Assembly: GCA_030040525.1 (NCBI GenBank)
Contig: JASHTN010000462.1
Location: 1-6,510 of the forward strand
DNA: 6,510 nt
Reading direction: 5' to 3'
Source: Gammaproteobacteria bacterium
Lineage (GTDB): Bacteria > Pseudomonadota > Gammaproteobacteria > Steroidobacterales > Steroidobacteraceae
The position numbers were made by a program, and so were the translations under genes. The first letter of the stretch is position 1. Each line of letters starts with the position of its first letter. Of the stretch, positions 1 to 6,190 are shown piece by piece. The notes below the pieces were generated by a model. The model was not told the origin of the DNA. It worked only from the letters and a program-made list of their open reading frames with translations, and made no database searches.

Positions 1-2
1 CT

Positions 3-377
3 GCCGCCATGAGCGGCGGCTCCGCAGCTCAAGCGGTGCCCGCGGCGCCGGCAGCGGACGCGGGCGTGCCGGGCGGTGCGAATCCCGACGACTATGCTCC
101 GGCCAGCGACGCTATGGACAGCTTCGGTCACGTCAGGCGAGGCACCGCGAGCGGCGTACCGCTGTACCAGCAGGCGGCCGCCACGACACAGCTGCCGCAG
201 CTGCGACTCGACCTGCATGCCTATGCGCCGCGCCCCGAGGATCGCTGGGTGATCATCAATATGCACAAGCTCCACGAAGGCGACTCGACACCGGACGGCG
301 TGCGCGTCGAGAGCATCACCCCCGAGGGGGCGGTGCTTTCGTATCAGGGAACGCAGTTCCTGCTGCCGCGGGACTGA
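3..377 (+). CDS. gspB: GspB-like type II secretion accessory protein, C-terminal part (5' end outside window)
   Basis: The reading frame is open to the left edge, so the ATG at position 9 is probably internal and the N-terminus, with its expected membrane anchor, lies outside. Counting from that ATG, residues 1-60 are an Ala/Pro/Gly-rich linker. Residues 62-122 form a compact domain with the pattern LPQLRLDLHAYA, then RWVIINMHKLHEGD, DGVRVESITPEGAVLSYQG and FLLPRD. This matches the periplasmic C-terminal domain of GspB/ExeB proteins. In the family, GspB works with the ATPase GspA to place the GspD secretin in the outer membrane; in some species it is a stand-alone pilotin-like factor. The next gene is a signalling kinase rather than another gsp gene, so gspA, if present, would lie upstream. 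Family recognition is by motif memory only. No terminator is visible after the stop. Confidence 0.8.
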   Translation, partial: AAMSGGSAAQAVPAAPAADAGVPGGANPDDYAPASDAMDSFGHVRRGTASGVPLYQQAAATTQLPQLRLDLHAYAPRPEDRWVIINMHKLHEGDSTPDGVRVESITPEGAVLSYQGTQFLLPRD

Positions 378-404
378 GGCGGAACGGCATCACACCTTGA
401 CGCA

Positions 405-429
405 CTTCACAGAATGAGCTTCACAGAAT
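405..429 (+). repeat. 11-base tandem-spaced direct repeat before the kinase gene
   Basis: The sequence CTTCACAGAAT occurs at 405-415 and again, identical, at 419-429, a 14-base period. It lies in the 100-base gap between the gspB-like gene and the kinase gene, about 50 bases upstream of the kinase start. A TTGACG hexamer at 397-402 resembles a -35 box, but no -10 box lies at a proper distance. The repeat could be a binding site for a regulator or a small slippage duplication. Its existence is certain; its function is unknown. Confidence 0.5.
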
Positions 430-477
430 CCGCCGGCCGCTGTCGCCAGCTGCGCGGCTCTGCGCCATCGTGCGGGT

Positions 478-1890
478 ATGAGCGCCCGGCGCGGTACCCC
501 TCCCGCACGCATGCTGATTGTCGATGACGACTCTCAGTACAAGGAGTGGCTGCGCCACCATCTCGACGTGATCTGCCCGCAGGCGAGCGTCAGCATGCTC
601 GACCTGTCGGAATTCGAGCGCTGGTGCACGTCCGTGTCCGGGCGCGACTGCGATCTGCTGCTGCTCGGCTGCAAGTTCGGCCACAGTCCCGAGGATCCGG
701 AGTCGCAGGGACTGTCGCTGCTGCGCCGCCTGCGCGACCAGCCGGCAGCTCCCGCGGTGCTGGCCTTCGCCGACGATGGCAACGAGCTCACCGCGGTGCG
801 CGCCCTGCAGCTCGGCGCCGTCGACTACCTGCCCAAGCGGCTCCTCACGCCCGAGCGTCTCGGCACCTCGATCCGCGTTGCCCTGCGCCGCGTCGAGCGG
901 CGCGTGGCGCGCCGCCTCGCGAGCCTCGCGCACCTCGCCCAGGACCGTGCCAGGACCGCACCGCCCGCCCCGGACGTGCCGGAACCGTCGCCGACCCCGG
1001 GCGCGGCAGCCGGCGAGGCTCTGCCGGCACAGGGCGTGATGGCGCTGCTGACCGCGCCCAACGGCGAGGAGTTCATCCCCGGATACACGCTGCGCCTGAA
1101 GATCGGCGAGTCCGAGAAGGCGGTGGTGTACCTGGCGATGAGCACCGCCCGCGGCCACAACGTGGCGCTCAAGGTGGCCAAGACGCTGCGCGACGAGGCG
1201 GCCGGACGGCAGTTCCTCGAGCGCGAGTACACCGCGGTGCTCACGCTGAAGAGCCCGCTGGTGGCGGAGATCTACGACTACGGCGTGCACGCCGGCTTCG
1301 AGTATCTGGCCATGGAGTATCTGCCGCGCGGCGATCTCAAGGCGCGCATTCAGCGCGGCCTCACCGAAGAGGAGGCGCTCGGCTATGTGCAGCAGATCGC
1401 CGCGGCGCTGCAGGTGGTGCACCAGGGCGGCCTCGTGCACCGCGACCTCAAGCCGCCGAATGTCATGCTGCGCGAGAACGATTCGGTCGCGCTGATCGAT
1501 TTCGGGCTCGCCCGACCGCTCGAGGGGGGCACCTCGAGCCTCGCACAGACCGGCGTGCTGCTCGGCTCACCTTACTACATGAGTCCCGAGCAGGCGCTCG
1601 GCGAGCAGCTCGATGCGCGCTCGGACTTCTACAGTCTCGGCATCATTCTCTACGAGATGCTCACCGGCCAGAAGCCCTATACCGGCGGCACCGCCCTCGA
1701 CGTGCTGCAGCAGCACGTGAGCGGCGTGCCGCCGCAGCTGCCGCCGGATCTCTCACGCTACCAGCCGTTGCTCACGCGCCTGCTGGCCAAGAACCGCGGC
1801 GAGCGCTTCGCGAGCGCCGCCGAGATCATCGCGGCGGCCGCAGAGCTCGCCGCGGGCTTCGCTGCCGAAACGCAGTCGAGCGCGGCCTAG
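478..1890 (+). CDS. Degenerate receiver domain fused to a Hanks-type serine/threonine protein kinase
   Basis: The protein has 470 residues and no evident membrane segment, so it is probably cytoplasmic. Residues 11-140 have a CheY-like receiver fold: VDDD at 15-18 gives the acidic pocket and K120 (YLPK) is present. The position of the phospho-acceptor Asp is Gly64 (DLLLLG), and the usual Thr/Ser is replaced (AFADDG, 96-101). Residues 160-185 are a Pro/Ala linker. Residues 203-460 are a kinase domain: VALK with K232, E248/E250 in helix C, HRDLKPPN (321-328) with D323, DFG (341-343), and SPEQ (369-372) as the APE motif. T352, S353, S354 and T358 in the activation segment could be autophosphorylated. 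The glycine loop is degenerate (GESEKA, 210-215). It should phosphorylate Ser/Thr on unknown partners, and the receiver is more likely a protein-interaction module than a phospho-switch. ATG 478 is the only in-frame ATG before the receiver motif; the ribosome site is weak (GCGGG). Another start, ATG 511, would remove 11 residues. Confidence 0.9.
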   Translation: MSARRGTPPARMLIVDDDSQYKEWLRHHLDVICPQASVSMLDLSEFERWCTSVSGRDCDLLLLGCKFGHSPEDPESQGLSLLRRLRDQPAAPAVLAFADDGNELTAVRALQLGAVDYLPKRLLTPERLGTSIRVALRRVERRVARRLASLAHLAQDRARTAPPAPDVPEPSPTPGAAAGEALPAQGVMALLTAPNGEEFIPGYTLRLKIGESEKAVVYLAMSTARGHNVALKVAKTLRDEAAGRQFLEREYTAVLTLKSPLVAEIYDYGVHAGFEYLAMEYLPRGDLKARIQRGLTEEEALGYVQQIAAALQVVHQGGLVHRDLKPPNVMLRENDSVALIDFGLARPLEGGTSSLAQTGVLLGSPYYMSPEQALGEQLDARSDFYSLGIILYEMLTGQKPYTGGTALDVLQQHVSGVPPQLPPDLSRYQPLLTRLLAKNRGERFASAAEIIAAAAELAAGFAAETQSSAA

Positions 1891-1942
1891 CAGTCACCGC
1901 CAGCGAACGGTGCGGGTTCGCGATGTGCGAAGATGCCCTCGC

Positions 1943-2704
1943 TCAGGCGACCGCCGCCAACGAGAGGCCGCGACGTGCGAACCGCGCGAACCCCCCTACC
2001 AGTGCCAGTCCGCTCAGCAGCAGCGGCAACCCGGCCGGCAGTGGCACTGGAGCAAGCTCCCAGTAGCCCCCGTCCTCGATCGCAGCGTATGAGCCCGCCG
2101 CGTTGACGGTGACATCGCCGTTGGCGATGCCATTCTGGTAGGTCGCGCCCGCGGTACCGACGTTGTTCGCAAACATGATGGGGGCACCCTGCGCCGTCGT
2201 CCCCGAGATGCTGAGCGACCCGCCCGGGAACTGGGTGATCAAATAGTATCCGGCCGTCGGAGCAGAGCATCCGGCGCACAGTGGACTGGCTGACGCCGGA
2301 GTATCGATAGAGCTGGTCGCCCAAACCGCGCTCACGCTGGTGACATTCAAACTGTCATCACCGGTCGTCGGACCTCCGGCGGTCCAAGAGAAGGTCTGGC
2401 CGTCTCCGGCGGTGTACGAGATGGCTTCGATCGTTGCCGTTACGGCGCTGCTTGAGCCGTCCCAGTAGTACGGGCCGTAGTTCGGCGGCCCCGGCGACGG
2501 CGCTGTCGGGTTATAGACCCATCCGGGTATGTTAAGGGTGATGCTGCCACTCGGCGTGGTCGTCTGCGCCGAGGTTGGATTTTCGCTGATCGGCACCCAG
2601 TCAAACGTTACGAGCGTCGCATGGGCCGCCATGGGGGCCGCTAGCCAGCCGGCCGCTCCGAGCATCGCGGCAATTGCGCCGCTGCACCTGGCATGTGACT
2701 TCAT
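1943..2704 (-). CDS. Secreted protein with PEP-CTERM-type (VPLPA) C-terminal sorting signal
   Basis: From ATG 2704 the protein has 253 residues. Residues 1-29 are a signal peptide: K2/R6, a hydrophobic Ala/Leu/Gly core, and a likely cut after AHA (27-29). The mature part is rich in Thr, Ser, Gly, Ala and aromatics and looks like an extracellular beta-type protein, with one CAGC pair (C143, C146). Residues 220-245 are VPLPAG, a hydrophobic LPLLLSGLALVGG stretch, then RFARR. This is the tripartite PEP-CTERM signal that exosortase recognises in Gram-negative bacteria making exopolysaccharide or biofilm. An 8-residue tail (GLSLAAVA) follows the basic cluster, longer than usual. The longer frame from ATG 2752 would put 16 Gly/His/Pro residues before the signal peptide, and a GGGGGGA element lies 6 bases before ATG 2704, so I chose 2704. 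The central domain is not recognised. Codon use looks less G/C-biased than in the neighbours, judged by eye. Confidence 0.82.
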   Translation of the reverse strand: MKSHARCSGAIAAMLGAAGWLAAPMAAHATLVTFDWVPISENPTSAQTTTPSGSITLNIPGWVYNPTAPSPGPPNYGPYYWDGSSSAVTATIEAISYTAGDGQTFSWTAGGPTTGDDSLNVTSVSAVWATSSIDTPASASPLCAGCSAPTAGYYLITQFPGGSLSISGTTAQGAPIMFANNVGTAGATYQNGIANGDVTVNAAGSYAAIEDGGYWELAPVPLPAGLPLLLSGLALVGGFARFARRGLSLAAVA

Positions 2705-2710
2705 GCTGTG

Positions 2711-2723
2711 TCCCCCCGGGGGG
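2711..2723 (-). promoter_or_regulatory. Ribosome binding site within a perfect C6G6 palindrome
   Basis: Reading the - strand, CCCCCCGGGGGGA lies six bases before ATG 2704. The G run followed by A is the only Shine-Dalgarno-like element for the PEP-CTERM gene. Its other half is a perfect complement, so local pairing or RNA dimerisation could hide the site. It supports choosing ATG 2704 as the start. Confidence 0.5.
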
Positions 2724-2741
2724 TGACTCTGGCCCGCGCCA

Positions 2742-2755
2742 CCGGTCGTCACCGG
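2742..2755 (-). promoter_or_regulatory. Small leader hairpin upstream of the PEP-CTERM gene
   Basis: On the - strand CCGGT-GACG-ACCGG forms a perfect 5-base stem with a four-base loop. It is in the 121-base gap (2705-2825) between the transporter stop and the PEP-CTERM start. No T tract follows, so it is not a classical terminator. A longer alternative pairing (GCCCG with CGGGC) overlaps it. I see no convincing -35/-10 pair in this gap and no match to a riboswitch I know. Confidence 0.3.
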
Positions 2756-2825
2756 GCGAACACCTCCCTAGCTGGTGGTGGAACCCTAAGCGGCGTCTAT
2801 GATCCTCAGATGACATTATGGTGAA

Positions 2826-4142
2826 CTAGCGAGCGGTTGCGGCGCGGGCCGGGGCCGCCGCCGCACCGCCCGCGCTGCGCTCCTGGGCCCGCCCCAGCGC
2901 GAGCGCCAGCACCGTCCAGAGCGCCGAGATCGCAGCTCCCAGCCAGCCTATCGCCGCGGGTCCCGCCCCGAGCTCGTGCGTGAGCTGCCGGTAGAGCGAG
3001 CCGCTCAAGGCATCGCCGCCACGGTAGACAAAAGTGTCGATGAGGCTCTTCGCCTTGTACTTCTCCTCGCGGCTCACCACCGTGAACAGCGCGTCGCGGC
3101 ACGGACGGGTGAGCGCGTAGTCCCCGACGCGCCGCACCGCGTACACGACCACCAGCAGCATGAAGCGCGGCGCGAGAGCGAAGAGCGCGTAGCCAAAAGT
3201 CATGATGACCGGCACCGACGCCAGCACGACCCGCAGGCCCACCCATTTGAAGAGGCGTCCAAACAGCAGCAGCTGAATCGCGAGCGAGGCCGCCTGCACC
3301 CAGAAGTCGATGCCGCCGAAGAAGCTGGCGCGCTCATCCGCGCTATGCAGCACCCGGGCGACGAAGGCCTGCTGCTCGAGGTACAGGAAGGTTGACACCC
3401 ACGTCATGAGCAGCACGAACGCCGCGATGCCGAGCAGGTAAGGCGAGCGCACCACCTGGGTGAACGCGGCCCACACCCCGCCGCCGAGGGCGGCTTCCGC
3501 GTGCGCCGCGGCCGGCGCGCCCGACGTCTGCGGCGCGCTCTGCCGCCGCTGCCAGCGGATGACCTGCGTCATGAAGACCAGCGACAGCAGCAGCAGCGCT
3601 GCCGAGATCGGCAGCAGATTGATGGCGCCGACCGGGACCGCGAGCCGGTTGTCGATTGCCGGGCCGATGAGTCCGCCGGTGCTGGCGCCCGCCCAGATGA
3701 AGCCGAACAGACGCCCGGCCTGCTCGCGCGTGAACACGTCCGCCATCAGGCTCCAGAACGTCGCCACCACGAAGAGGTTGAAGACGCTCACCCACACGAA
3801 GTAGGTGCGCGCGATCCAGGTGTGATCCGACTCGAGCCGGAACCACACATAGAAGGCCACGAGGTTGGCCGCGAAGAACGCATATACCCACGGCAGGAAT
3901 ACCGTGCGCGGAAAGCGCGAGGTGAGCCAGCCGTACACGGGCTGCAGCAGCAGCATCACCACGAATACGGCCCAGAACAGGAGCGGAATCTTGTCGAGCC
4001 CGGAGGTGATGCCGAGCGCATCGCGCACCGGGCGCAGGATGGTGTAGCTCGCAAACATGCACAGCAGTGTCGCGAACGACGCCAGCAGCGCCGGCGCCTC
4101 ACCGGGCTGCAGGACGACCAGACGGCGCAGCAATTGATTCAG
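2826..4142 (-). CDS. NTP/NDP-exchange-type (ATP/ADP translocase-like) membrane transporter
   Basis: A polytopic inner-membrane protein of 438 residues from the chosen start, with roughly ten to twelve hydrophobic segments. It starts LLRRLVVLQPGEAPALL, then SYTILRPVRDALG (33-44). The middle has FWSLMADVFTREQAGRLFGF and GASTGGLIGPAI; near residue 355 is VVSREEKYKAKSLIDTFVYRGGD, then DALSGSLYR. These are marks of the AAA/NTP-NDP exchange transporter branch related to the major facilitator superfamily. Intracellular parasites use such proteins to import ATP; the substrate of homologues in free-living bacteria is generally unknown, so I do not assign one. Start: the frame is open to ATG 4412, but that extension is Cys/Arg/Gly-rich and unlike any transporter N-terminus. 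A strong AAGGAG (4149-4154) lies six bases before a CTG (4140-4142), which gives the family-like N-terminus. Alternatives are GTG 4193 (17 more residues) and TTG 4133. The C-terminal 20 residues are Ala/Arg-rich. Confidence 0.83.
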   Translation of the reverse strand: MNQLLRRLVVLQPGEAPALLASFATLLCMFASYTILRPVRDALGITSGLDKIPLLFWAVFVVMLLLQPVYGWLTSRFPRTVFLPWVYAFFAANLVAFYVWFRLESDHTWIARTYFVWVSVFNLFVVATFWSLMADVFTREQAGRLFGFIWAGASTGGLIGPAIDNRLAVPVGAINLLPISAALLLLSLVFMTQVIRWQRRQSAPQTSGAPAAAHAEAALGGGVWAAFTQVVRSPYLLGIAAFVLLMTWVSTFLYLEQQAFVARVLHSADERASFFGGIDFWVQAASLAIQLLLFGRLFKWVGLRVVLASVPVIMTFGYALFALAPRFMLLVVVYAVRRVGDYALTRPCRDALFTVVSREEKYKAKSLIDTFVYRGGDALSGSLYRQLTHELGAGPAAIGWLGAAISALWTVLALALGRAQERSAGGAAAAPARAATAR

Positions 4143-4148
4143 GACACG

Positions 4149-4154
4149 CTCCTT
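4149..4154 (-). promoter_or_regulatory. Shine-Dalgarno AAGGAG that decides the transporter start
   Basis: On the - strand AAGGAG ends six bases before the in-frame CTG at 4140-4142. An out-of-frame GTG at 4145-4147 meets a stop two codons later. The in-frame TTG at 4131-4133 is 15 bases away, too far for ordinary initiation. The site is the strongest Shine-Dalgarno match near any start in the window. Confidence 0.55.
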
Positions 4155-4237
4155 CGCGCTCGTGAGCCGCGCGCGCTCGGGGTGCGCGTACACCCGTAGC
4201 GGCGGGAGGCTAGTGTGCCACAGTCGCGCGCCGCCTC

Positions 4238-4260
4238 CGCCGCGATGCGGCTTCGCGGCG
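4238..4260. repeat. Inverted repeat (8-base perfect stem) in the transporter leader
   Basis: CGCCGCGA at 4238-4245 is the exact reverse complement of TCGCGGCG at 4253-4260, with a 7-base loop. It lies about 100 bases upstream of the transporter CTG and would be within its 5' leader if transcription starts near 4340. There is no U tract. GC-rich DNA makes such stems by chance fairly often. Confidence 0.4.
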
Positions 4261-4348
4261 TGCAAGCACAAGCGCCCCGTGCCCGCCCGCGGCCAACACC
4301 ACGCCGCGCGCGGCGCACTGCACGCAGCTCGTCCGCCAGTTGTTGAAA

Positions 4349-4354
4349 ATTGTA
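4349..4354 (-). promoter_or_regulatory. Possible -10 box (TACAAT) for the transporter
   Basis: On the - strand TACAAT matches five of six bases of the sigma-70 -10 consensus and lies in a local A/T-rich patch. No good -35 hexamer is found 16-18 bases upstream (CGCTGT at 17). It would give a leader of about 200 bases before the transporter start. It is a candidate only. Confidence 0.3.
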
Positions 4355-4401
4355 CCGGTAAGCAAGTTCGCACAGCGTGCGTGCGACGCGTCCGACAAGG
4401 C

Positions 4402-4430
4402 TTGACACACAATCGTCATGCAGGTGCAAT
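4402..4430 (+). promoter_or_regulatory. Sigma-70 promoter for the glycosyltransferase gene
   Basis: A perfect -35 box TTGACA (4402-4407) and a -10 box TGCAAT (4425-4430, four of six matches) are separated by exactly 17 bases. Transcription would begin near 4437, leaving a leader of about 40 bases before the glycosyltransferase start. This is the best promoter match I noticed in the window. Confidence 0.6.
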
Positions 4431-4478
4431 GCGCACGGCTCGTTGAGTCGGGCGTGATCGCGGGTCAGGATGATGCGC

Positions 4479-5621
4479 ATGCATGTCGTTGACACCACCC
4501 TGTTCTATTCGCCGACCAGCGGTGGCGTCAAACGTTACCTGAACGCCAAGCACGCCTGGATCGCAGCGCACACTCCCTGGGAGCACACCATCGTCGTCCC
4601 CGGGCGGCAGCTGCGCTGCGAGCGCGGCGGTCTGTGCACGCTGCCCGGCTACCCGGTGCCGGGAACCTTCAACTACCGCCTGCCGCTCAACGCGCGCCGC
4701 TGGACGCGGCTCCTCGATGCGCTCGAGCCGACGCTGATCGAGGCGGGCGACGCCTTCCATCCCGCGTGGTGCGGGTGGCGCGTGGCGCAGCGCCGCGGCA
4801 TTCCGCTGGTCGGCTTCTATCATTCCAACCTGCCGCAGCTCGCCGGACGGCGCTTGTGCGGCTCGCTCACCGAGCCGGTGATCCGCCGTTATCTGCGCAC
4901 GTTGTACCAGCGCTGCGACCTGGTGTTCGCGCCGAGCCGGGTGATGTGCGAGTTCCTGCGCGAGCTCGGCGTTGCGCACGCCGTGCACCAGCCGCTCGGC
5001 GTCGACGCGCAGGTCTTCTGCCCGGCACGGCGCAGCGGCGGTCTGCGCGGCTGGCTCGGCCTGCCTGCGGCTGCGCGGGTGCTCGTCTACGCCGGCCGCT
5101 TCGCCGAGGAGAAGAACCTGCCGGTGCTGCTCGAGGCGTTCGCGCAGCTCGGCTCGCCCTATCACCTGCTGCTGATCGGCGGCAAGCGCCGCGCGCGTCC
5201 CGCCGCCAACGTCACCATGATCCCCTACCGGCGCAACAGTCTCGAGCTCGCGCAGTGGATCGCCTCCGCCGATGCGCTGGTGCACGCCGGCACCCAGGAA
5301 ACCTTCGGGCTGGTGGTGCTAGAGGCCATGGCCTGCGGCCGGCCGGTGGTCGCGGCGCGCGCCGGCGCCTTTCCGGAATTCGTCGATGACACGGTCGGCG
5401 TCCTCGCCGAGCCCGACAGCGCTGCCGGTATGGCCGCCGCCATCGCGGCGCTGTACCCGCGCGACCTGGATGCGGTCGGCCTCGCGGGCCGTAGCCGCGT
5501 GCTGCGCCAGTTCACCTGGGATCGCGCCTTCCACGCACAGAGCGCCGCGTACGCCTCGCTGGCCGGCGCGCACCGCGCGGCGCTCGAGCCGCTCGCGGGC
5601 TACGGCGTACCGAGTTCCTGA
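4479..5621 (+). CDS. GT-B fold glycosyltransferase, GT4-like family
   Basis: From ATG 4479 the protein has 380 residues, a normal GT4 length. The N-terminal Rossmann half has SPTSGGVKRYL (11-21), the glycine-rich loop near the sugar-nucleotide phosphates, and GFYHSNLP (112-119) in the acceptor region. The C-terminal half begins near residue 200 with VLVYAGRFAEEKNLPVLLEAF; R207 and K212 are the pair that holds the donor diphosphate. E274 and E282 form the EX7E motif in ETFGLVVLEAMACG, typical of retaining enzymes. It should move a sugar from a nucleotide donor to a lipid or glycan acceptor at the cytoplasmic membrane face; donor and acceptor cannot be read from sequence. ATGs at 4470, 4473 and 4479 are in frame; AGGA at 4467-4470 is well spaced (8 bases) only for 4479, which also gives the family-like start MHVVDTTLFY. 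It has its own promoter, diverges from the transporter, and overlaps the next gene tail to tail by 22 bases. Confidence 0.9.
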   Translation: MHVVDTTLFYSPTSGGVKRYLNAKHAWIAAHTPWEHTIVVPGRQLRCERGGLCTLPGYPVPGTFNYRLPLNARRWTRLLDALEPTLIEAGDAFHPAWCGWRVAQRRGIPLVGFYHSNLPQLAGRRLCGSLTEPVIRRYLRTLYQRCDLVFAPSRVMCEFLRELGVAHAVHQPLGVDAQVFCPARRSGGLRGWLGLPAAARVLVYAGRFAEEKNLPVLLEAFAQLGSPYHLLLIGGKRRARPAANVTMIPYRRNSLELAQWIASADALVHAGTQETFGLVVLEAMACGRPVVAARAGAFPEFVDDTVGVLAEPDSAAGMAAAIAALYPRDLDAVGLAGRSRVLRQFTWDRAFHAQSAAYASLAGAHRAALEPLAGYGVPSS

Positions 5622-6190
5622 AGGCGGAGCAGCCTGTCGAACTCCTCCAGCATGTCGGGCTGGCCGGCCGCGGTCGCGAATTCCTTGATCCAGCGCCGGG
5701 CCTCCGCGAAGTCCGCGCGCGGATGCGCGGCAAGCAGTCCATGAATGTCCTCGAGGTCCTTGGGCCTGCCGGCAATGGCCTTCATCACCAGCAGATCCTC
5801 GACTCGCGGCAAGCGCAAGCGCACGCCGCCAACGTCGTGCACCGTACTCCTGCCGATCGCAGCCTCCTCAAACGGCAAGCTGCCGAGGGCAATGTCCAGG
5901 TTGATTGCCGAGTCGGAATGTCTCAGGAGCAATACGCGGCTACGGCGCGCAAATTCCAGCGCGCCGTCAATACGCGGCACGAACCCGTAGCTCGCCGCAT
6001 CGCTGATCGCGCGCGCCCAATTCGTCTCGGGCATGATCACCAGCGCGTCGATGTCCTGCGTCAACCTGGGTCGTCCCAACACCGAGGCGGCAACGCCGCC
6101 GATGATCATTGCGGGAGCTTGTGCCGCCTCGAACCACCGGGCGAGGTCGGTCAGAGCCGCCTGGAGCGAGCCCGGCAGGCCTTCAGCCAC
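5600..6190 (-). CDS. AbiEii/MNT-like nucleotidyltransferase
   Basis: From GTG 6190 the protein has 196 residues. IIGGVAASVLGRPRLTQDIDAL (29-50) carries the GG of the nucleotidyltransferase fold and the D46-x-D48 metal pair. INLDIAL (96-102) supplies a third acidic residue, D99. LPRVEDLLVMKAIAGRPKDLEDI (127-149) is the conserved helical segment of AbiEii/DUF6036-like proteins. The motifs look intact, so it is probably active, moving a nucleotide from an NTP to a protein or RNA. Such enzymes are toxins in AbiE systems and antitoxins (AMPylating HEPN partners) in MNT/HEPN systems; neither AbiEi nor HEPN is visible here. The frame continues to ATG 6271, but those 27 residues are Arg/Gly-rich and overlap the previous gene. 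The GTG overlaps that gene's TGA by 8 bases (6183-6190), typical of translational coupling, so I chose it. Confidence 0.82.
   Translation of the reverse strand: MAEGLPGSLQAALTDLARWFEAAQAPAMIIGGVAASVLGRPRLTQDIDALVIMPETNWARAISDAASYGFVPRIDGALEFARRSRVLLLRHSDSAINLDIALGSLPFEEAAIGRSTVHDVGGVRLRLPRVEDLLVMKAIAGRPKDLEDIHGLLAAHPRADFAEARRWIKEFATAAGQPDMLEEFDRLLRLQELGTP

Larger units (their letters stand above)
4143..4478. other. Divergent intergenic control region between transporter and glycosyltransferase
   Basis: About 335 bases without a supported gene if the transporter starts at CTG 4142. It contains the transporter ribosome site (4149-4154, - strand), an 8-base-stem hairpin (4238-4260), and an A/T-richer patch at 4340-4370. 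That patch holds the palindrome TACCGGTA (4353-4360) and, on the - strand, a TACAAT box (4349-4354). A near-consensus sigma-70 promoter on the + strand (4402-4430) follows. Frames here code for low-complexity Arg/Cys/Gly-rich strings that look non-coding. Confidence 0.6.

Noticed and set aside
421..1440. 339-residue open frame on the - strand opposite the kinase gene
   Set aside because: Its His/Arg/Ala/Gln-rich low-complexity product is typical of antisense frames in GC-rich DNA, and the + strand has full kinase motifs over the same bases.
1891..1942. Possible terminator between the converging kinase and PEP-CTERM genes
   Set aside because: Only a 5-base stem (TTCGC/GCGAA) is present, with no T tract.
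546..2066. 506-residue + strand frame overlapping the kinase gene
   Set aside because: Almost entirely Arg/Ala/Gly with no domain pattern; a shifted-frame shadow of the kinase gene.
3501..4199. 232-residue + strand frame opposite the transporter
   Set aside because: Composition is Arg/Gln/His/Glu-rich without hydrophobic order; the - strand shows clear membrane segments and family motifs.
4143..4412. ATG 4412 as transporter start
   Set aside because: It would add a Cys/Arg/Gly-rich N-terminus of about 90 residues, overlap the glycosyltransferase promoter, and ignore the strong ribosome site near 4150.
4416..5285. 289-residue - strand frame opposite the glycosyltransferase
   Set aside because: Gln/Arg/His/Ala-rich composition with no motif, while the opposite strand has all GT4 residues.
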